64,000 bases of DNA from Collimonas arenae. Its GTDB lineage: Bacteria; Pseudomonadota; Gammaproteobacteria; Burkholderiales; Burkholderiaceae_D. The position numbers were made by a program, and so were the translations under genes. Shown here in pieces: positions 45,833 through 55,226 of this stretch (its first letter is position 1; the number at the start of each line of letters is the position of its first letter). The stretch covers positions 992,001 through 1,056,000 of the forward strand of contig NZ_CP009962.1 of the NCBI RefSeq assembly GCF_000786695.1, in the 5' to 3' direction. A model generated the notes under the pieces. It was not told the origin of the DNA and did not search any database. It saw nothing but the letters and a program-made list of their open reading frames with translations.

Positions 45833-47086
45833 TTGCGTTACTCGAAATTGCTGGTTACTGCCTTATTGATTGCATTTTATATACTGGCATTAGTTGTAGA
45901 TCGATCTGCCGGGGTGATTTTTGGCCTGTTGTTATTATTTGGCCTAGTTTTCCTAGTATCTGGGAAAAAAGCGAATGATAAATCATTCGTTCAGTTAGTA
46001 AAAGAATACTGGCCGCTTCATCTGACAATGTGCGCCTGGCTAATTGCTGTATTGGCTAATCAGATTGGATCCGGTCATTTTCTATGGCGAACATATGATC
46101 CCCCATTCCGGCTAGCGATGTTCGTCCTGGTTTTCTGGGTAATGTCCTTTCTGTCTATCAGATACATGAAGTACGTTCAGTGGGCTTGGGTGATAGGAGC
46201 ATTCCTGTCGGCGGTTAAAATCCATGTGCTTACTGGCGGCGGGGCAATGCGTTACGGATCGGATTTTATTCCCATTATTATCTTTGGTGAACTCACCTTA
46301 CTGCTAGGAATTTTCTCTGCTTTATCTATCGTTTGGAATAAGCCAGAGAACAAAATTGCTATTTTTTTCAAAATAGCGGCGCTGTGTGCCGGATTATATG
46401 CCGCATATTTATCACAATCGCGCGGTGTATGGTTGACCATTTTTGTATTTATTGCCATAGCACTTTTAGTGACCAAAAATATTCGTTCCAGCTATAAATT
46501 GTCAGTCGTCATTTCTTTTGTTGTTTTTTTGGGTGCAATATCTTATTTTGGAAATATTGTAAAAGAACGAGTTCTGATTGGGGAAAGCGATATCACGCAA
46601 TATTCTGCGGGGAAAAATATCGATACTTCTTTGGGGACGCGTCTCCAACTCTGGCACGGTTCTTGGGTATTGTTCACCGAACATCCACTCACAGGAGTTG
46701 GTGTGGAGGGTTTTCCACTGGCATTGGAAGAACTTTCCAAGCGAAATATTATTACTCCTCTTTCTGCAACTTTCCCGCACTCTCACAATGAAATATTGTT
46801 TATGATGTCGAAGCTTGGTTTGTTTGGATTATTTACAATACTAGCATTGTACTGCACACCAGCTTATTATTTCTTTCGCAATATACGTAATAATGATTCA
46901 GAAATTCGTTATATAGCTGCAATGGGTCTTGCATTGTGCCTTGGATTTTTTACATTGGGATTAGTCGATGTTGTATTTTTGTGGTGGGAAGTTTATCCTT
47001 ATTACACTATAAGCATAGCTTTTTTCTTAATATATATTATGAAGAGAAAAGAATTTCTAGATAAGCCAAAAGAATCGCATCAATAA
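45833..47086 (+). CDS. waaL: O-antigen ligase (WaaL-type, Wzy_C family)
   Basis: 417 aa polytopic protein with about 10-12 hydrophobic helices. The Wzy_C region has SQSRGVWLTIFVFIA, the large periplasmic loop starts near LGTRLQLWHGSW, and TGVGVEGF plus PHSHNEILFMMSKLGLFG supply the conserved Arg and His of ligases. The ligase joins finished O-antigen to lipid A-core. The TTG start at 45833 has GGAG 6 bases upstream. Distinction from a Wzy polymerase is by context: a separate polymerase is already present in the O-antigen cluster, and core genes surround this one. Confidence 0.8.
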   Translation: MRYSKLLVTALLIAFYILALVVDRSAGVIFGLLLLFGLVFLVSGKKANDKSFVQLVKEYWPLHLTMCAWLIAVLANQIGSGHFLWRTYDPPFRLAMFVLVFWVMSFLSIRYMKYVQWAWVIGAFLSAVKIHVLTGGGAMRYGSDFIPIIIFGELTLLLGIFSALSIVWNKPENKIAIFFKIAALCAGLYAAYLSQSRGVWLTIFVFIAIALLVTKNIRSSYKLSVVISFVVFLGAISYFGNIVKERVLIGESDITQYSAGKNIDTSLGTRLQLWHGSWVLFTEHPLTGVGVEGFPLALEELSKRNIITPLSATFPHSHNEILFMMSKLGLFGLFTILALYCTPAYYFFRNIRNNDSEIRYIAAMGLALCLGFFTLGLVDVVFLWWEVYPYYTISIAFFLIYIMKRKEFLDKPKESHQ

Positions 47087-47140
47087 AAGTATTGCTTAGC
47101 ATAGTTATGCAAATAATTAATTTTTGAGACTGCATATAAC

Positions 47141-47169
47141 AAAGCGCCACGTGTAAACGTGGCGCTTTT
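47141..47169 (+). terminator. Rho-independent terminator after waaL
   Basis: AAAGCGCCACG and CGTGGCGCTTT form an 11-bp stem around a short loop, followed by TTTTC. It lies 54 bases after the waaL stop and, read from the other side, beyond the galE stop. Confidence 0.85.
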
Positions 47170-47283
47170 CATTTATCTCGTTCCGATCGATAGAATTTTT
47201 GTACAGTCACCTGCCGGGGAGATTGCAACAAAGAATTCATATTTAAATACAGATGGTGATCGTCATTTATTGACGTTGTAGGC

Positions 47284-48306
47284 TTAGGCATCAGAAAAAC
47301 CGTTTGGATTCATATTCTGCCAACGCCACGAGTCGGCACAAATAGTATTGAGGTCGCGGGTCGCCCGCCAATTGAGGATTTCAGCGGCCAGCGACGGATC
47401 CGCGCAGTAGGCGGGTACGTCACCGGGGCGTCTTGCGACAATTTCATAAGGAATTGAGTGGCCGCATGCTTTCTCATAGCTGCTAATTACTTGCAGCACG
47501 CTGACACCTTTCCCAGCACCGAGATTGACTGTGAATGATGCACCTTTGTGAAGTAAATGCGAAAGTGCCGAGACGTGTCCCTCAGCCAAATCCATCACGT
47601 GAATATAATCACGCACGCCAGTACCGTCCTCCGTTGGATAGTCACCACCATAAACGCGTAATTTATCCCGCTTGCCAACAGCAACCTGCGCCACGTAGGG
47701 CATCAAGTTGTTAGGCAGGCCAAGAGGATCTTCACCGATCAAACCACTTTCATGAGCGCCAACGGGATTGAAGTAGCGTAAATAGCCGATGCGCCAATCT
47801 GGGTCAGAGAGTTCCAGGTCATGCAAAATTTGCTCGCTCATCACTTTGGTTTGGCCATAGGGATTGGTTGGACGCAGAGGAGAGTTTTCCACGATTGGCA
47901 CCGATTCCGGATTACCGTAAACCGTTGCAGATGAACTAAATACCAAAGTTTTGACGGTATGCTGCGCCATAACCTGACATAAATTCAACAAGCCATTTAG
48001 ATTCGTATCGTAATATGCAAGCGGTTTTTCTACCGATTCTCCCACGGCTTTCAGGGCGGCAAAATGGATTACTGCATCTATTTGGTACTTTGAGAAAAGA
48101 CTATCTAGCAAAGTAGCATCGCGCACATCCCCTTCGATGAAATGCAATTTTTCACCGGAAATCGTGGCAACTCGTTCTACAACTGCATACATGCTATTGC
48201 AAAGATTATCCAGACCGATGACGTTATATCCGGCGGCAAGCAAGGCGCACCAAGTATGAGAGCCTATATATCCGGTTGCCCCAGTGAGAACAATGGTTTT
48301 CTTCAT
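47284..48306 (-). CDS. galE: UDP-glucose 4-epimerase
   Basis: 340 aa extended SDR interconverting UDP-glucose and UDP-galactose. The start at 48306 (MKKTIVLTGATGYIGSHTW) is chosen; an upstream in-frame ATG at 48351 would add 15 unrelated residues. SSSATVYG and the catalytic YGQTK (YxxxK) are present, along with RYFNPVGAHESGLIGE and GDYPTEDGTGVRDYIHV, which are hallmarks of GalE. It supplies UDP-galactose, possibly for the neighbouring GT8 enzyme. Convergent with waaL. Confidence 0.95.
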   Translation of the reverse strand: MKKTIVLTGATGYIGSHTWCALLAAGYNVIGLDNLCNSMYAVVERVATISGEKLHFIEGDVRDATLLDSLFSKYQIDAVIHFAALKAVGESVEKPLAYYDTNLNGLLNLCQVMAQHTVKTLVFSSSATVYGNPESVPIVENSPLRPTNPYGQTKVMSEQILHDLELSDPDWRIGYLRYFNPVGAHESGLIGEDPLGLPNNLMPYVAQVAVGKRDKLRVYGGDYPTEDGTGVRDYIHVMDLAEGHVSALSHLLHKGASFTVNLGAGKGVSVLQVISSYEKACGHSIPYEIVARRPGDVPAYCADPSLAAEILNWRATRDLNTICADSWRWQNMNPNGFSDA

Positions 48307-48385
48307 AGGAAATTCATTTCGATTTTTATTATCAGCAAGGAAAAGTCTCATTATATTCTTGGCTTAGCCGCAAACATGAGTGGCG

Positions 48386-48417
48386 AAAAAAAACGCCGCA
48401 TTTGTGCGGCGTTTTTT
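48386..48417 (-). terminator. Rho-independent terminator of the efflux operon
   Basis: AACGCCGCA and TGCGGCGTT pair around a TTTG loop, with an A-run on one side and a T-run on the other, so it can work in both directions. On the minus strand it lies 28 bases after the oprM-like stop. Confidence 0.9.
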
Positions 48418-48444
48418 GTAAATAGAACTAGACGGAATGAAGAA

Positions 48445-49872
48445 TCACGATTTGGTTGTCACCGTATTTTCATTCAACCCACCGCCCAACGACCGATACA
48501 GATCGATCGCATTATTCAAACGCAGCTGCCGTGTTTGAATCAAGGATTGCTGCGCCGAGAACAGATCGCGCTGGGCATTCAAACGGTCGGTTGAACTGGC
48601 GATGCCGTTCTTGTAGCGCAAATCGGTCAGCTTGACCCGTTCTTCCTGGGCCTTGAGGAAGGCGTCTTGCGCGGCCAACTGCTCTTCCAGTGTGCCGCGA
48701 GCGACCAGCGCATCGGAAACTTCCCTGAAGGCGCTCTGTATGGTTTTTTCGTAATTGGCAATCGCCAGATTCTTGCGAATCTCGCTCAGCGACAGATTGG
48801 CGCGGTTGCGTCCGCCTTCAAAAATCGGCAGTGTCAATTGCGGTACGAATGACCAGGTGCGGCTGCCTGCCGAGAACAGGCTGCCCAGTGAGGTGCTGGA
48901 ATTGCCGATGCCAGCCGTCAGTGAAATGGTCGGGAAGAAAGCCGCACGCGCAGCGCCGATATTTGCATTGGCGGAGCGCAACTGCTGCTCAGCCTGGCGG
49001 ATATCGGGACGGCGGTTCAGCAAGTCGGATGGCAGGCCGGCGGGAATGTCGGTGACGATTTTTTCATCCGACAACGATTGCGGCGCTGGCAGGTCGCCCA
49101 ATGGCTTGCCGACCAGTAGCACCAGGGCGTTGGTGGCTTGCTCGCGCTGACGCACCAGCGTCGCCAGCGATACGCGGGCGGATTGGACCAGGGTTTCCGA
49201 GTTTCTCAGGTCGAGCGCGGAAGATGCGCCTACTTCAAAGCGCATCTTGTCGAGCTTGTAGTCATCCAGACGACTATCCAGGGTTTGCTGCGCCAACCGT
49301 TGTTGCTCGGCATATGACTGCTCTGTCAGATAAGCTTGGGCGACCTGCGAAATCAAACTGATTTGTGCCGATTGCTTGGCTTCTTCTGTTGCCAGATAGG
49401 TCGCCAGCGCTGCATCTTTCAGGCTGCGCACGCGGCCAAAGAAATCCAGCTCGAATGCTGTCATGTTCAGCCCGACCGCGTAGGCGGTACCTACCGCCGG
49501 TTGGCCAGGGACCAGTTGATCCGAGGCGGTACGGCCGCGGGTACGGCTGAAGTTGCCGTTAAAGTTAGGCAAGGCATCGGCGGCGGTGATGCCGTACTGC
49601 GCCCGCGCTTCCTCGATGTTCAAGGCTGCGGTACGCAAGTCACGATTGTTTTCCAGCGCGGATGCGATCAACGCCTGCAGGCGCTGGTCCGGGAAGAACT
49701 CGCGCCAACCGAGTTCCACCGCATCCAGTTGCGCCTTGCCTTCGGCAGCAGCCGGGTAGCTGCCAGCTACAGGCGCCTCCGGCCGCACGTAGGTCGGCGC
49801 CAAGGTGCAACCCGAGAGGACGCCTGCCAGCAGCAGGGTGCCGGTCAAGTGCTTGGGTAAAGTGTTAAACAT
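48445..49872 (-). CDS. oprM: OprM/NodT-type outer membrane efflux lipoprotein
   Basis: 475 aa from the ATG at 49872 (MFNTLPKHLTGTLLLAGVLSGC), which gives a clean lipoprotein signal with Cys22; it overlaps the acrB stop by 8 bases. Family features are the TYVRPEAPVAGSYP opening after the signal, helical-barrel repeats with ALENNRDLRTAALNIEEARAQYGI, and the second repeat RPDIRQAEQQLRSANANIGAARA. The protein forms the outer membrane channel of the RND pump. Confidence 0.93.
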   Translation of the reverse strand: MFNTLPKHLTGTLLLAGVLSGCTLAPTYVRPEAPVAGSYPAAAEGKAQLDAVELGWREFFPDQRLQALIASALENNRDLRTAALNIEEARAQYGITAADALPNFNGNFSRTRGRTASDQLVPGQPAVGTAYAVGLNMTAFELDFFGRVRSLKDAALATYLATEEAKQSAQISLISQVAQAYLTEQSYAEQQRLAQQTLDSRLDDYKLDKMRFEVGASSALDLRNSETLVQSARVSLATLVRQREQATNALVLLVGKPLGDLPAPQSLSDEKIVTDIPAGLPSDLLNRRPDIRQAEQQLRSANANIGAARAAFFPTISLTAGIGNSSTSLGSLFSAGSRTWSFVPQLTLPIFEGGRNRANLSLSEIRKNLAIANYEKTIQSAFREVSDALVARGTLEEQLAAQDAFLKAQEERVKLTDLRYKNGIASSTDRLNAQRDLFSAQQSLIQTRQLRLNNAIDLYRSLGGGLNENTVTTKS

Positions 49873-52800
49873 GCTGACTCTCCACATCTATTTTTTTGTT
49901 GGCATCATGCAGCTTCTGCAGGCGTTCGCTGCCTTTGAAGAACCTGCGCACCACCACGAAGAACACCGGCACCAGGAACACGGCCAGGACTGTCGCTGTG
50001 ATCATGCCGCCCATGACGCCGGTACCGATTGCGCGCTGGCTGCCTGAACCGGCGCCGGTCTTGATCGCCAGCGGCAACACGCCGAGGATGAACGCAAACG
50101 ACGTCATCAGGATCGGACGGAAGCGCAGATGGACTGCCTCCAGGGTAGCTTCGATCAGGCCCTTGCCTTCAGCTTGCAAATCTTTAGCGAATTCGATGAT
50201 CAGAATCGCGTTCTTTGCCGACAAACCGACCACGGTAATCATCCCGACCTTAAAGTAGACGTCGTTCGGCATGCCGCGCAAAGTCACGCCCAGCAACGCA
50301 CCGAGAATACCCAGCGGCACCACCAGCATCACTGCCAGAGGAATCGAAGTGCTTTCATACAACGCCGCCAGCACCAGGAATACGGCGATCAGCGACAGCA
50401 GGTACAGCATCGGCGCTTGCGAACCGGACGTTTTTTCTTCCAGCGACTGGCCTGTCCATTCAAAGCCGAAGCCTGGCGGCAGTTTGGCAGTCAGTGCTTC
50501 CATTTCATCCATGGCTTCACCAGTACTATGGCCAGGCGAGGCGCCGCCGGAGATTTTCATCGCCGGATAGCCGTTATAACGCGTCAGTTGCACAGGGCCC
50601 TTGGTCCACTCCGAGCTGGTGAATGACGAGAACGGCACCATGGTGCCCTGGGTGTTCTTGACATACAGCCTGGCGAGGTCTTCCGGTTGCAGGCGTTGCG
50701 GTGCATCCGCTTGCACGATCACGCGTTGCTGGCGTCCCTGGTTAGGGAAGTCATTGACGTAGGACGAACCGAGTGCAGTCGACAGCGTGCTGTTGATGGC
50801 GCTGAACGATACGCCCAGCGCATTCGCCTTGTCGCGGTCGATATTGAGTTGCAGCTGCGGCGAATCTTCCAAACCTTCAGGTCGCACCCCTGCCAAAATT
50901 TTGCTTTGGGAAGCCATGCCGAGCAACTGATTGCGTGCAGCGGTCAATGCCGCATGTCCTTGTCCCGAACGGTCTTGCAGGCGGAAGGTAAAGCCGGTAG
51001 CGTTACCCAGTTCCGGGATTGGCGGAGGATTCAGCGGATAGACGATGGCGTCCTTGATTTGCGAGAACACGCCAAATGCCTTGCCGGCAATCGCGTCAGC
51101 CGATTCAGCAGGTCCACGCTCGCTCCAGTCCTTGAGCGGCGTGAATACCAGGCCGGCATTCTGACCGTTACCGGAGAAGCTGAAGCCGGTAATCGCCACC
51201 ACATTGGCTACCGCAGGCAATTTCCCGTAATACGCTTCGATCTGCTTGATCACCTCCAGGGTGCGGTTGCTGCTGGCGCCGGCAGGCAATTGCACGTTAG
51301 TGACAATATAGCCCTGATCTTCGCTTGGCAGGAATGATGCTGGCAGACGGGTGTACAACACTCCAACGCAGATCAGGATGGCGCCATACACCACCAGGTA
51401 GCGACCGGTCTTGGTCAGCATCTTGGCGACAAAGCCCTGATAGCTGTTGGTAGTAGCGTTGAACTTGCGGTTGAACCAGCCGAAGAAGCCTGTTTTTTCG
51501 TGATGATGGCCTTTTTCCACAGGTTTCAGGATGGTGGCGCACAGTGCCGGCGTCAGCGTGAACGCCATCAATACCGAGAACACCATTGAAGCTACCATCG
51601 ACAACGAGAACTGGCGATAAATCGCACCCACCGCGCCGCTGAAGAATGCCATAGGGATGAACACGGCGATCAGCACCAGCGTGATACCGATCAGCGCGCC
51701 GGTGATCTGGCCCATCGCCTTGCGGGTTGCTTCACGTGGCGACAAACCTTCTTCGCTCATGATGCGCTCGACGTTTTCTACCACCACAATCGCATCGTCG
51801 ATCAGGATACCGATCGCCAGCACCATGCCGAACATGGTCAGGACGTTGATCGAGAAGCCGAACAGCAGCAGCGTGGCGAAAGTACCCATCAGCGCGACCG
51901 GCACAACCACTGTCGGAATCAGGGTATAGCGGATGTTCTGCAGGAACAGGTACATCACCAGGAACACCAGGATGATCGCTTCCACCAAAGTCTTGACCAC
52001 TTCTTCAATCGAAATCTTGACGAATTTCGACGTATCGTAAGGGATCTCGTAGGTAACGCCGGCCGGGAAGTACTTGGACAGCTCTTTCATCTTGGCTTTG
52101 ACTGCCGTTGCGGTGCCCAAAGCATTCGCAGTTGGCGACAATTGCACACCGACGAAGGAAGTCGGCTTACCGTCCAGACGGCCGGCAGTGGCATACGACT
52201 GGCCACCGATTTCAATACGCGCAACATCGCGCAGACGGACAATGGAACCATCCGAATTGGCGCGCAGCTGGATCTTGCCGAACTGTTCGACGGTATTCAA
52301 CTGGCCGGTCGCCACCACGGTTGCAGAAATCTGCTGCGAGCCAGGGCTAGGCAGATCACCCAGCGTACCGCCCGCAACCAGCGCATTTTGCGCGGTGATG
52401 GCGGCGGTGACGTCCGCCGGAGTCAGGTTGAGACCGACCAGCTTGGCGGGGTCGATCCAGATCCGCATGGCGCGTTCGGTACCGAACAGCTGTGCCTGAC
52501 CGACGCCAGGCACACGTTTGATTTCATTGAGCACGTTGCGCGACAAATAATCGCCCAACGCAATCGGATCAAGCTTGCCGTCGGTCGACGAGAGACCGAT
52601 AAACATCAGGAAGTTACTGCGCGACTTGGTGACCTGTACGCCATTCTGGGTCACAACTGCCGGGAGCCGCGCTTCCACGCGTTTCAGACGGTTTTGCACA
52701 TCCACCGCAGCCAGGTCGGCGTTGGTTTCTGGCGAAAACGTCACGGTGATGGATACCGAGCCGTCGGCCTGGCTTTGCGATTCGATGTACTGCAAGCCAT

Positions 52801-53017
52801 CGGCGCCGTTCATTTCCTGTTCGATCAGGCTGGTAACGCTATCGTCAATGGTTTGCGCGGTGGCGCCGGGATAAGCAGCGCTGACGACAATCGTCGGCGG
52901 TGCAATCGAAGGATACTGGGCCACCGGTAACTGCGTGATCGCCAGAGCACCCCCGAGCAGGATGAATATCGCGAGCACCCACGCAAATACGGGGCGATCG
53001 ATGAAAAACTTGCCCAT
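49865..53017 (-). CDS. acrB: RND multidrug efflux transporter, AcrB/MexB type
   Basis: 1050 aa, the standard HAE1-RND length. It starts MGKFFIDRPVFAWVLAI and has twelve predicted TM helices with two large periplasmic loops. The proton-relay Asp pair is in GILIDDAIVVVENVERIM (TM4). GPPS-like porter motifs and FFKGSERL at the end complete the family picture. It is a proton antiporter that exports drugs through the tripartite complex with AcrA and the OprM-like channel. It starts 11 bases after acrA. Confidence 0.96.
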   Translation of the reverse strand: MGKFFIDRPVFAWVLAIFILLGGALAITQLPVAQYPSIAPPTIVVSAAYPGATAQTIDDSVTSLIEQEMNGADGLQYIESQSQADGSVSITVTFSPETNADLAAVDVQNRLKRVEARLPAVVTQNGVQVTKSRSNFLMFIGLSSTDGKLDPIALGDYLSRNVLNEIKRVPGVGQAQLFGTERAMRIWIDPAKLVGLNLTPADVTAAITAQNALVAGGTLGDLPSPGSQQISATVVATGQLNTVEQFGKIQLRANSDGSIVRLRDVARIEIGGQSYATAGRLDGKPTSFVGVQLSPTANALGTATAVKAKMKELSKYFPAGVTYEIPYDTSKFVKISIEEVVKTLVEAIILVFLVMYLFLQNIRYTLIPTVVVPVALMGTFATLLLFGFSINVLTMFGMVLAIGILIDDAIVVVENVERIMSEEGLSPREATRKAMGQITGALIGITLVLIAVFIPMAFFSGAVGAIYRQFSLSMVASMVFSVLMAFTLTPALCATILKPVEKGHHHEKTGFFGWFNRKFNATTNSYQGFVAKMLTKTGRYLVVYGAILICVGVLYTRLPASFLPSEDQGYIVTNVQLPAGASSNRTLEVIKQIEAYYGKLPAVANVVAITGFSFSGNGQNAGLVFTPLKDWSERGPAESADAIAGKAFGVFSQIKDAIVYPLNPPPIPELGNATGFTFRLQDRSGQGHAALTAARNQLLGMASQSKILAGVRPEGLEDSPQLQLNIDRDKANALGVSFSAINSTLSTALGSSYVNDFPNQGRQQRVIVQADAPQRLQPEDLARLYVKNTQGTMVPFSSFTSSEWTKGPVQLTRYNGYPAMKISGGASPGHSTGEAMDEMEALTAKLPPGFGFEWTGQSLEEKTSGSQAPMLYLLSLIAVFLVLAALYESTSIPLAVMLVVPLGILGALLGVTLRGMPNDVYFKVGMITVVGLSAKNAILIIEFAKDLQAEGKGLIEATLEAVHLRFRPILMTSFAFILGVLPLAIKTGAGSGSQRAIGTGVMGGMITATVLAVFLVPVFFVVVRRFFKGSERLQKLHDANKKIDVESQHV

Positions 53018-53028
53018 CAGTAGGCTCC

Positions 53029-54252
53029 TTATTTAGCTTTAGATGTTGAATCAGCTTGCGGAGCGGCGGCTGCGGCTGCTGCGGTTGCATTTGCTGCTGG
53101 AGCGGCAGCCGGATGCCAAGGCGATGGATTGACCACCGCGCCTGGTTTCACTTTTTGCAAACCGTCGACGATGACCTTGTCGCCAGCTTTCAAGCCGTCA
53201 GTAACGATCCAGCTGTTGCCTTGCGCGGTGTCGGCTTTCACTGGCTGTACTGTCACTTTGTTGCCGGCGCCGACCAAGAACACCGACGCGCCGTTGAGGT
53301 CGCGCTGGACGGCTTGTTGCGGCACGGTCAGGGCTGAGGCATTGACTGCCTGCTCCAGCTTGGCGCGTACGTACATGCCCGGCAGCAGGCTGTGGTCCGG
53401 ATTAGGGAATTCAGCGCGCAAGGTAACCGAGCCGGTATTCGGATCAACCGTCAGATCCGAGAACAGCAGCTTGCCTGCTTGCGGATAGGCATGGCCATCT
53501 TCGGTTTCGAGAGTGACCTTGGCCTGGCCCTGGCCCGCGCTTTGCAGCTGACCGTTGCGCATTGCTTCCTGCAATTTGAGGATGTCAGTGCTGGACTGGG
53601 TCAGGTTGACGTAGATCGGATCGATCTGCTGTACGGTTGCCAGCTGCGTCACTTCGCCCTGGCCAACCAGCGCGCCTTCGGTTACCAGCGCTTTGCCGAT
53701 GCGGCCCGAAATTGGCGAGATCACTGTCGCGTAGCCCAGGTTCAGGCTGGCAGTTTCACGGGCGGCTTTTGCGGATGCAACATCTGCCGCGGCTTGCTTT
53801 TGGACAGCCACGGTGTCGTCATAATCCTGTTTGCTGACCGCATTCACTTCCACCAGCGGCTTATAGCGCTGGGCTTTCAGCGTGGCGGTAGTCAGATTGG
53901 CTTCAGCCTTTGCGAGCGTAGCCTGCGCACTGTCATAGGCAGCGCGTAGCGGAGCCGGATCGATCAGGTACAGAGTCTGGCCAGCCTTGACATCGCTACC
54001 TTCACGGAAAGTACGTTTGAGCACGATGCCGGCGGCGCGGGCGCCGATCTGGGCGATGCGGGTAGCTTCCAAGCGACCAGGCAATTCGGTTGTGAGGGCG
54101 AGCCGTTCCGGTGCGATAGTGATGATGGAAACGCCGGCTGGAGGCGGTGCTCCTTGAGCGTCTGGCTTTTTGCCGCAAGCGGCAACTGCGGACAATACCG
54201 CGACGGCCAGGGTGATACGCGTGAGACGACTGATAGAGCTAACTGAATTCAT
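53029..54252 (-). CDS. acrA: RND efflux periplasmic adaptor (membrane fusion lipoprotein), AcrA/MexA type
   Basis: 407 aa from the ATG at 54252; an upstream in-frame ATG at 54411 lies inside the operator region and is rejected. A lipoprotein signal ends at Cys26 (LSAVAAC). The lipoyl and hairpin domains show AGIVLKRTFREGSDVKAGQTLYLID in part, with coiled-coil residues after AAYDSAQATLAKAEANL, followed by beta-barrel elements (TVISPISGRIGKALV). The C-terminal Ala-rich tail (residues about 380-400) is low-complexity. Confidence 0.95.
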   Translation of the reverse strand: MNSVSSISRLTRITLAVAVLSAVAACGKKPDAQGAPPPAGVSIITIAPERLALTTELPGRLEATRIAQIGARAAGIVLKRTFREGSDVKAGQTLYLIDPAPLRAAYDSAQATLAKAEANLTTATLKAQRYKPLVEVNAVSKQDYDDTVAVQKQAAADVASAKAARETASLNLGYATVISPISGRIGKALVTEGALVGQGEVTQLATVQQIDPIYVNLTQSSTDILKLQEAMRNGQLQSAGQGQAKVTLETEDGHAYPQAGKLLFSDLTVDPNTGSVTLRAEFPNPDHSLLPGMYVRAKLEQAVNASALTVPQQAVQRDLNGASVFLVGAGNKVTVQPVKADTAQGNSWIVTDGLKAGDKVIVDGLQKVKPGAVVNPSPWHPAAAPAANATAAAAAAAPQADSTSKAK

Positions 54253-54394
54253 AAAATTCTCGCACGGTAATTGAGGAAGGACTGCAAATCTGACAGGTGT
54301 TTCTGTTTCTGGAAATGACATAGGATATCTAAGTAATTGCTTTGATGCACCGGACGCTCTGCCTGAAAGCGGGTTGGATGGCCGGAATGCTGCT

Positions 54395-54400
54395 ATTATA
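54395..54400 (-). promoter_or_regulatory. -10 element of the acrAB-oprM promoter
   Basis: The minus strand reads TATAAT with TTCACA as a candidate -35 about 18 bases upstream. Both hexamers border the AcrR-like palindrome, so repressor binding would block RNA polymerase. Confidence 0.55.
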
Positions 54401-54421
54401 CATACATGCACGAATGTATGT
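54400..54421. promoter_or_regulatory. AcrR-type operator between acrA and acrR
   Basis: The 22-bp site has perfect 8-bp arms ACATACAT and ATGTATGT around GCACGA. It closely resembles the E. coli AcrR operator (arms TACATACATT/AATGTATGTA). It overlaps the predicted promoters of both divergent genes. A TATACA-like -10 for acrR lies on the plus strand at about 54396-54401. Confidence 0.82.
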
Positions 54422-54518
54422 GAAAAGTTATACCGACCAGTGTACTTGATGCGCGTTAATATTTTAACATTTGCTGCAAATGCACAAAATGTCGTAACAA
54501 TCCGGAGATTGACTCAAC

Positions 54519-55163
54519 ATGGCTAGAAGTACAAAAGAAGAAGCACTGGAAACGCGCGGCCGCATCCTGGATGCGGCCGCGGAAGTGTTTCATCAGCACG
54601 GCGTATCGCGGACTACCCTGGCTGATGTCGCCAGTGCAGCTGACGTGACGCGCGGTGCTATCTATTGGCACTTCAAGAACAAAAGCGATTTATTTGATGC
54701 AATGTGCGAGCGGGTGCGCCTGCCGATGGAAGCGATGATTGAAAAAACCGCCGACGAAAATGCGCATGATCCGTTAAATCAGTTTCGCAACAGATGTTTG
54801 TATACCCTGCAAGAAGCGACGCTGAACCCGCAGTCGCGCAAAATTTTTGAAATCGTTCTGCACAAGTGCGAACTGGTAGACCCTGAGGATCCTATTTATA
54901 TCCGCCAGCATGAATGTTTCTTGCAAGGCCGTACCGATATAGAACGCTTGTTGCGCTTTGCGATTGCAAAAGGACAGCTGCCGCGCGACTTAGATCCTAT
55001 CTTGGCAGCGGTCATGGTGCAAGGGCTGTTGTTTGGTATTTTGAATAACTGGACCTTCAGCCCGCACAGCTTTGATCTCCCGGAGAACGTAACCAAGGTG
55101 GTCGACAACTGCATTCACATGTTCAAGACTTCGCCGTTCATCCTGAAAACACCGCGATCCTAG
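54519..55163 (+). CDS. acrR: TetR family repressor of the efflux pump, AcrR/TtgR type
   Basis: 214 aa. The N-terminal helix-turn-helix ILDAAAEVFHQHGVSRTTLADVASAADVTRGAIYWHFKNK is the classic TetR/AcrR form (only parts are cited as key: SRTTLADVASAADVTRGAIY). The C-terminal two thirds form the ligand pocket and dimer surface. It is divergent from acrAB-oprM and shares an operator with it, so it should repress both itself and the pump until a toxic ligand binds. Confidence 0.93.
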   Translation: MARSTKEEALETRGRILDAAAEVFHQHGVSRTTLADVASAADVTRGAIYWHFKNKSDLFDAMCERVRLPMEAMIEKTADENAHDPLNQFRNRCLYTLQEATLNPQSRKIFEIVLHKCELVDPEDPIYIRQHECFLQGRTDIERLLRFAIAKGQLPRDLDPILAAVMVQGLLFGILNNWTFSPHSFDLPENVTKVVDNCIHMFKTSPFILKTPRS

Positions 55164-55226
55164 ATCGGATTAGCGCAACGCGTAGCAGAGAATCCGACCT
55201 TGCATATCCATCCGACAGGCTTCAGT

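Noticed and set aside
55164..55226. Terminator between acrR and tolC
   Set aside because: TCGGATT (55165-55171) and AATCCGA (55191-55197) pair, but the loop is 19 bases and there is no T-run in either direction; a weak role is possible.
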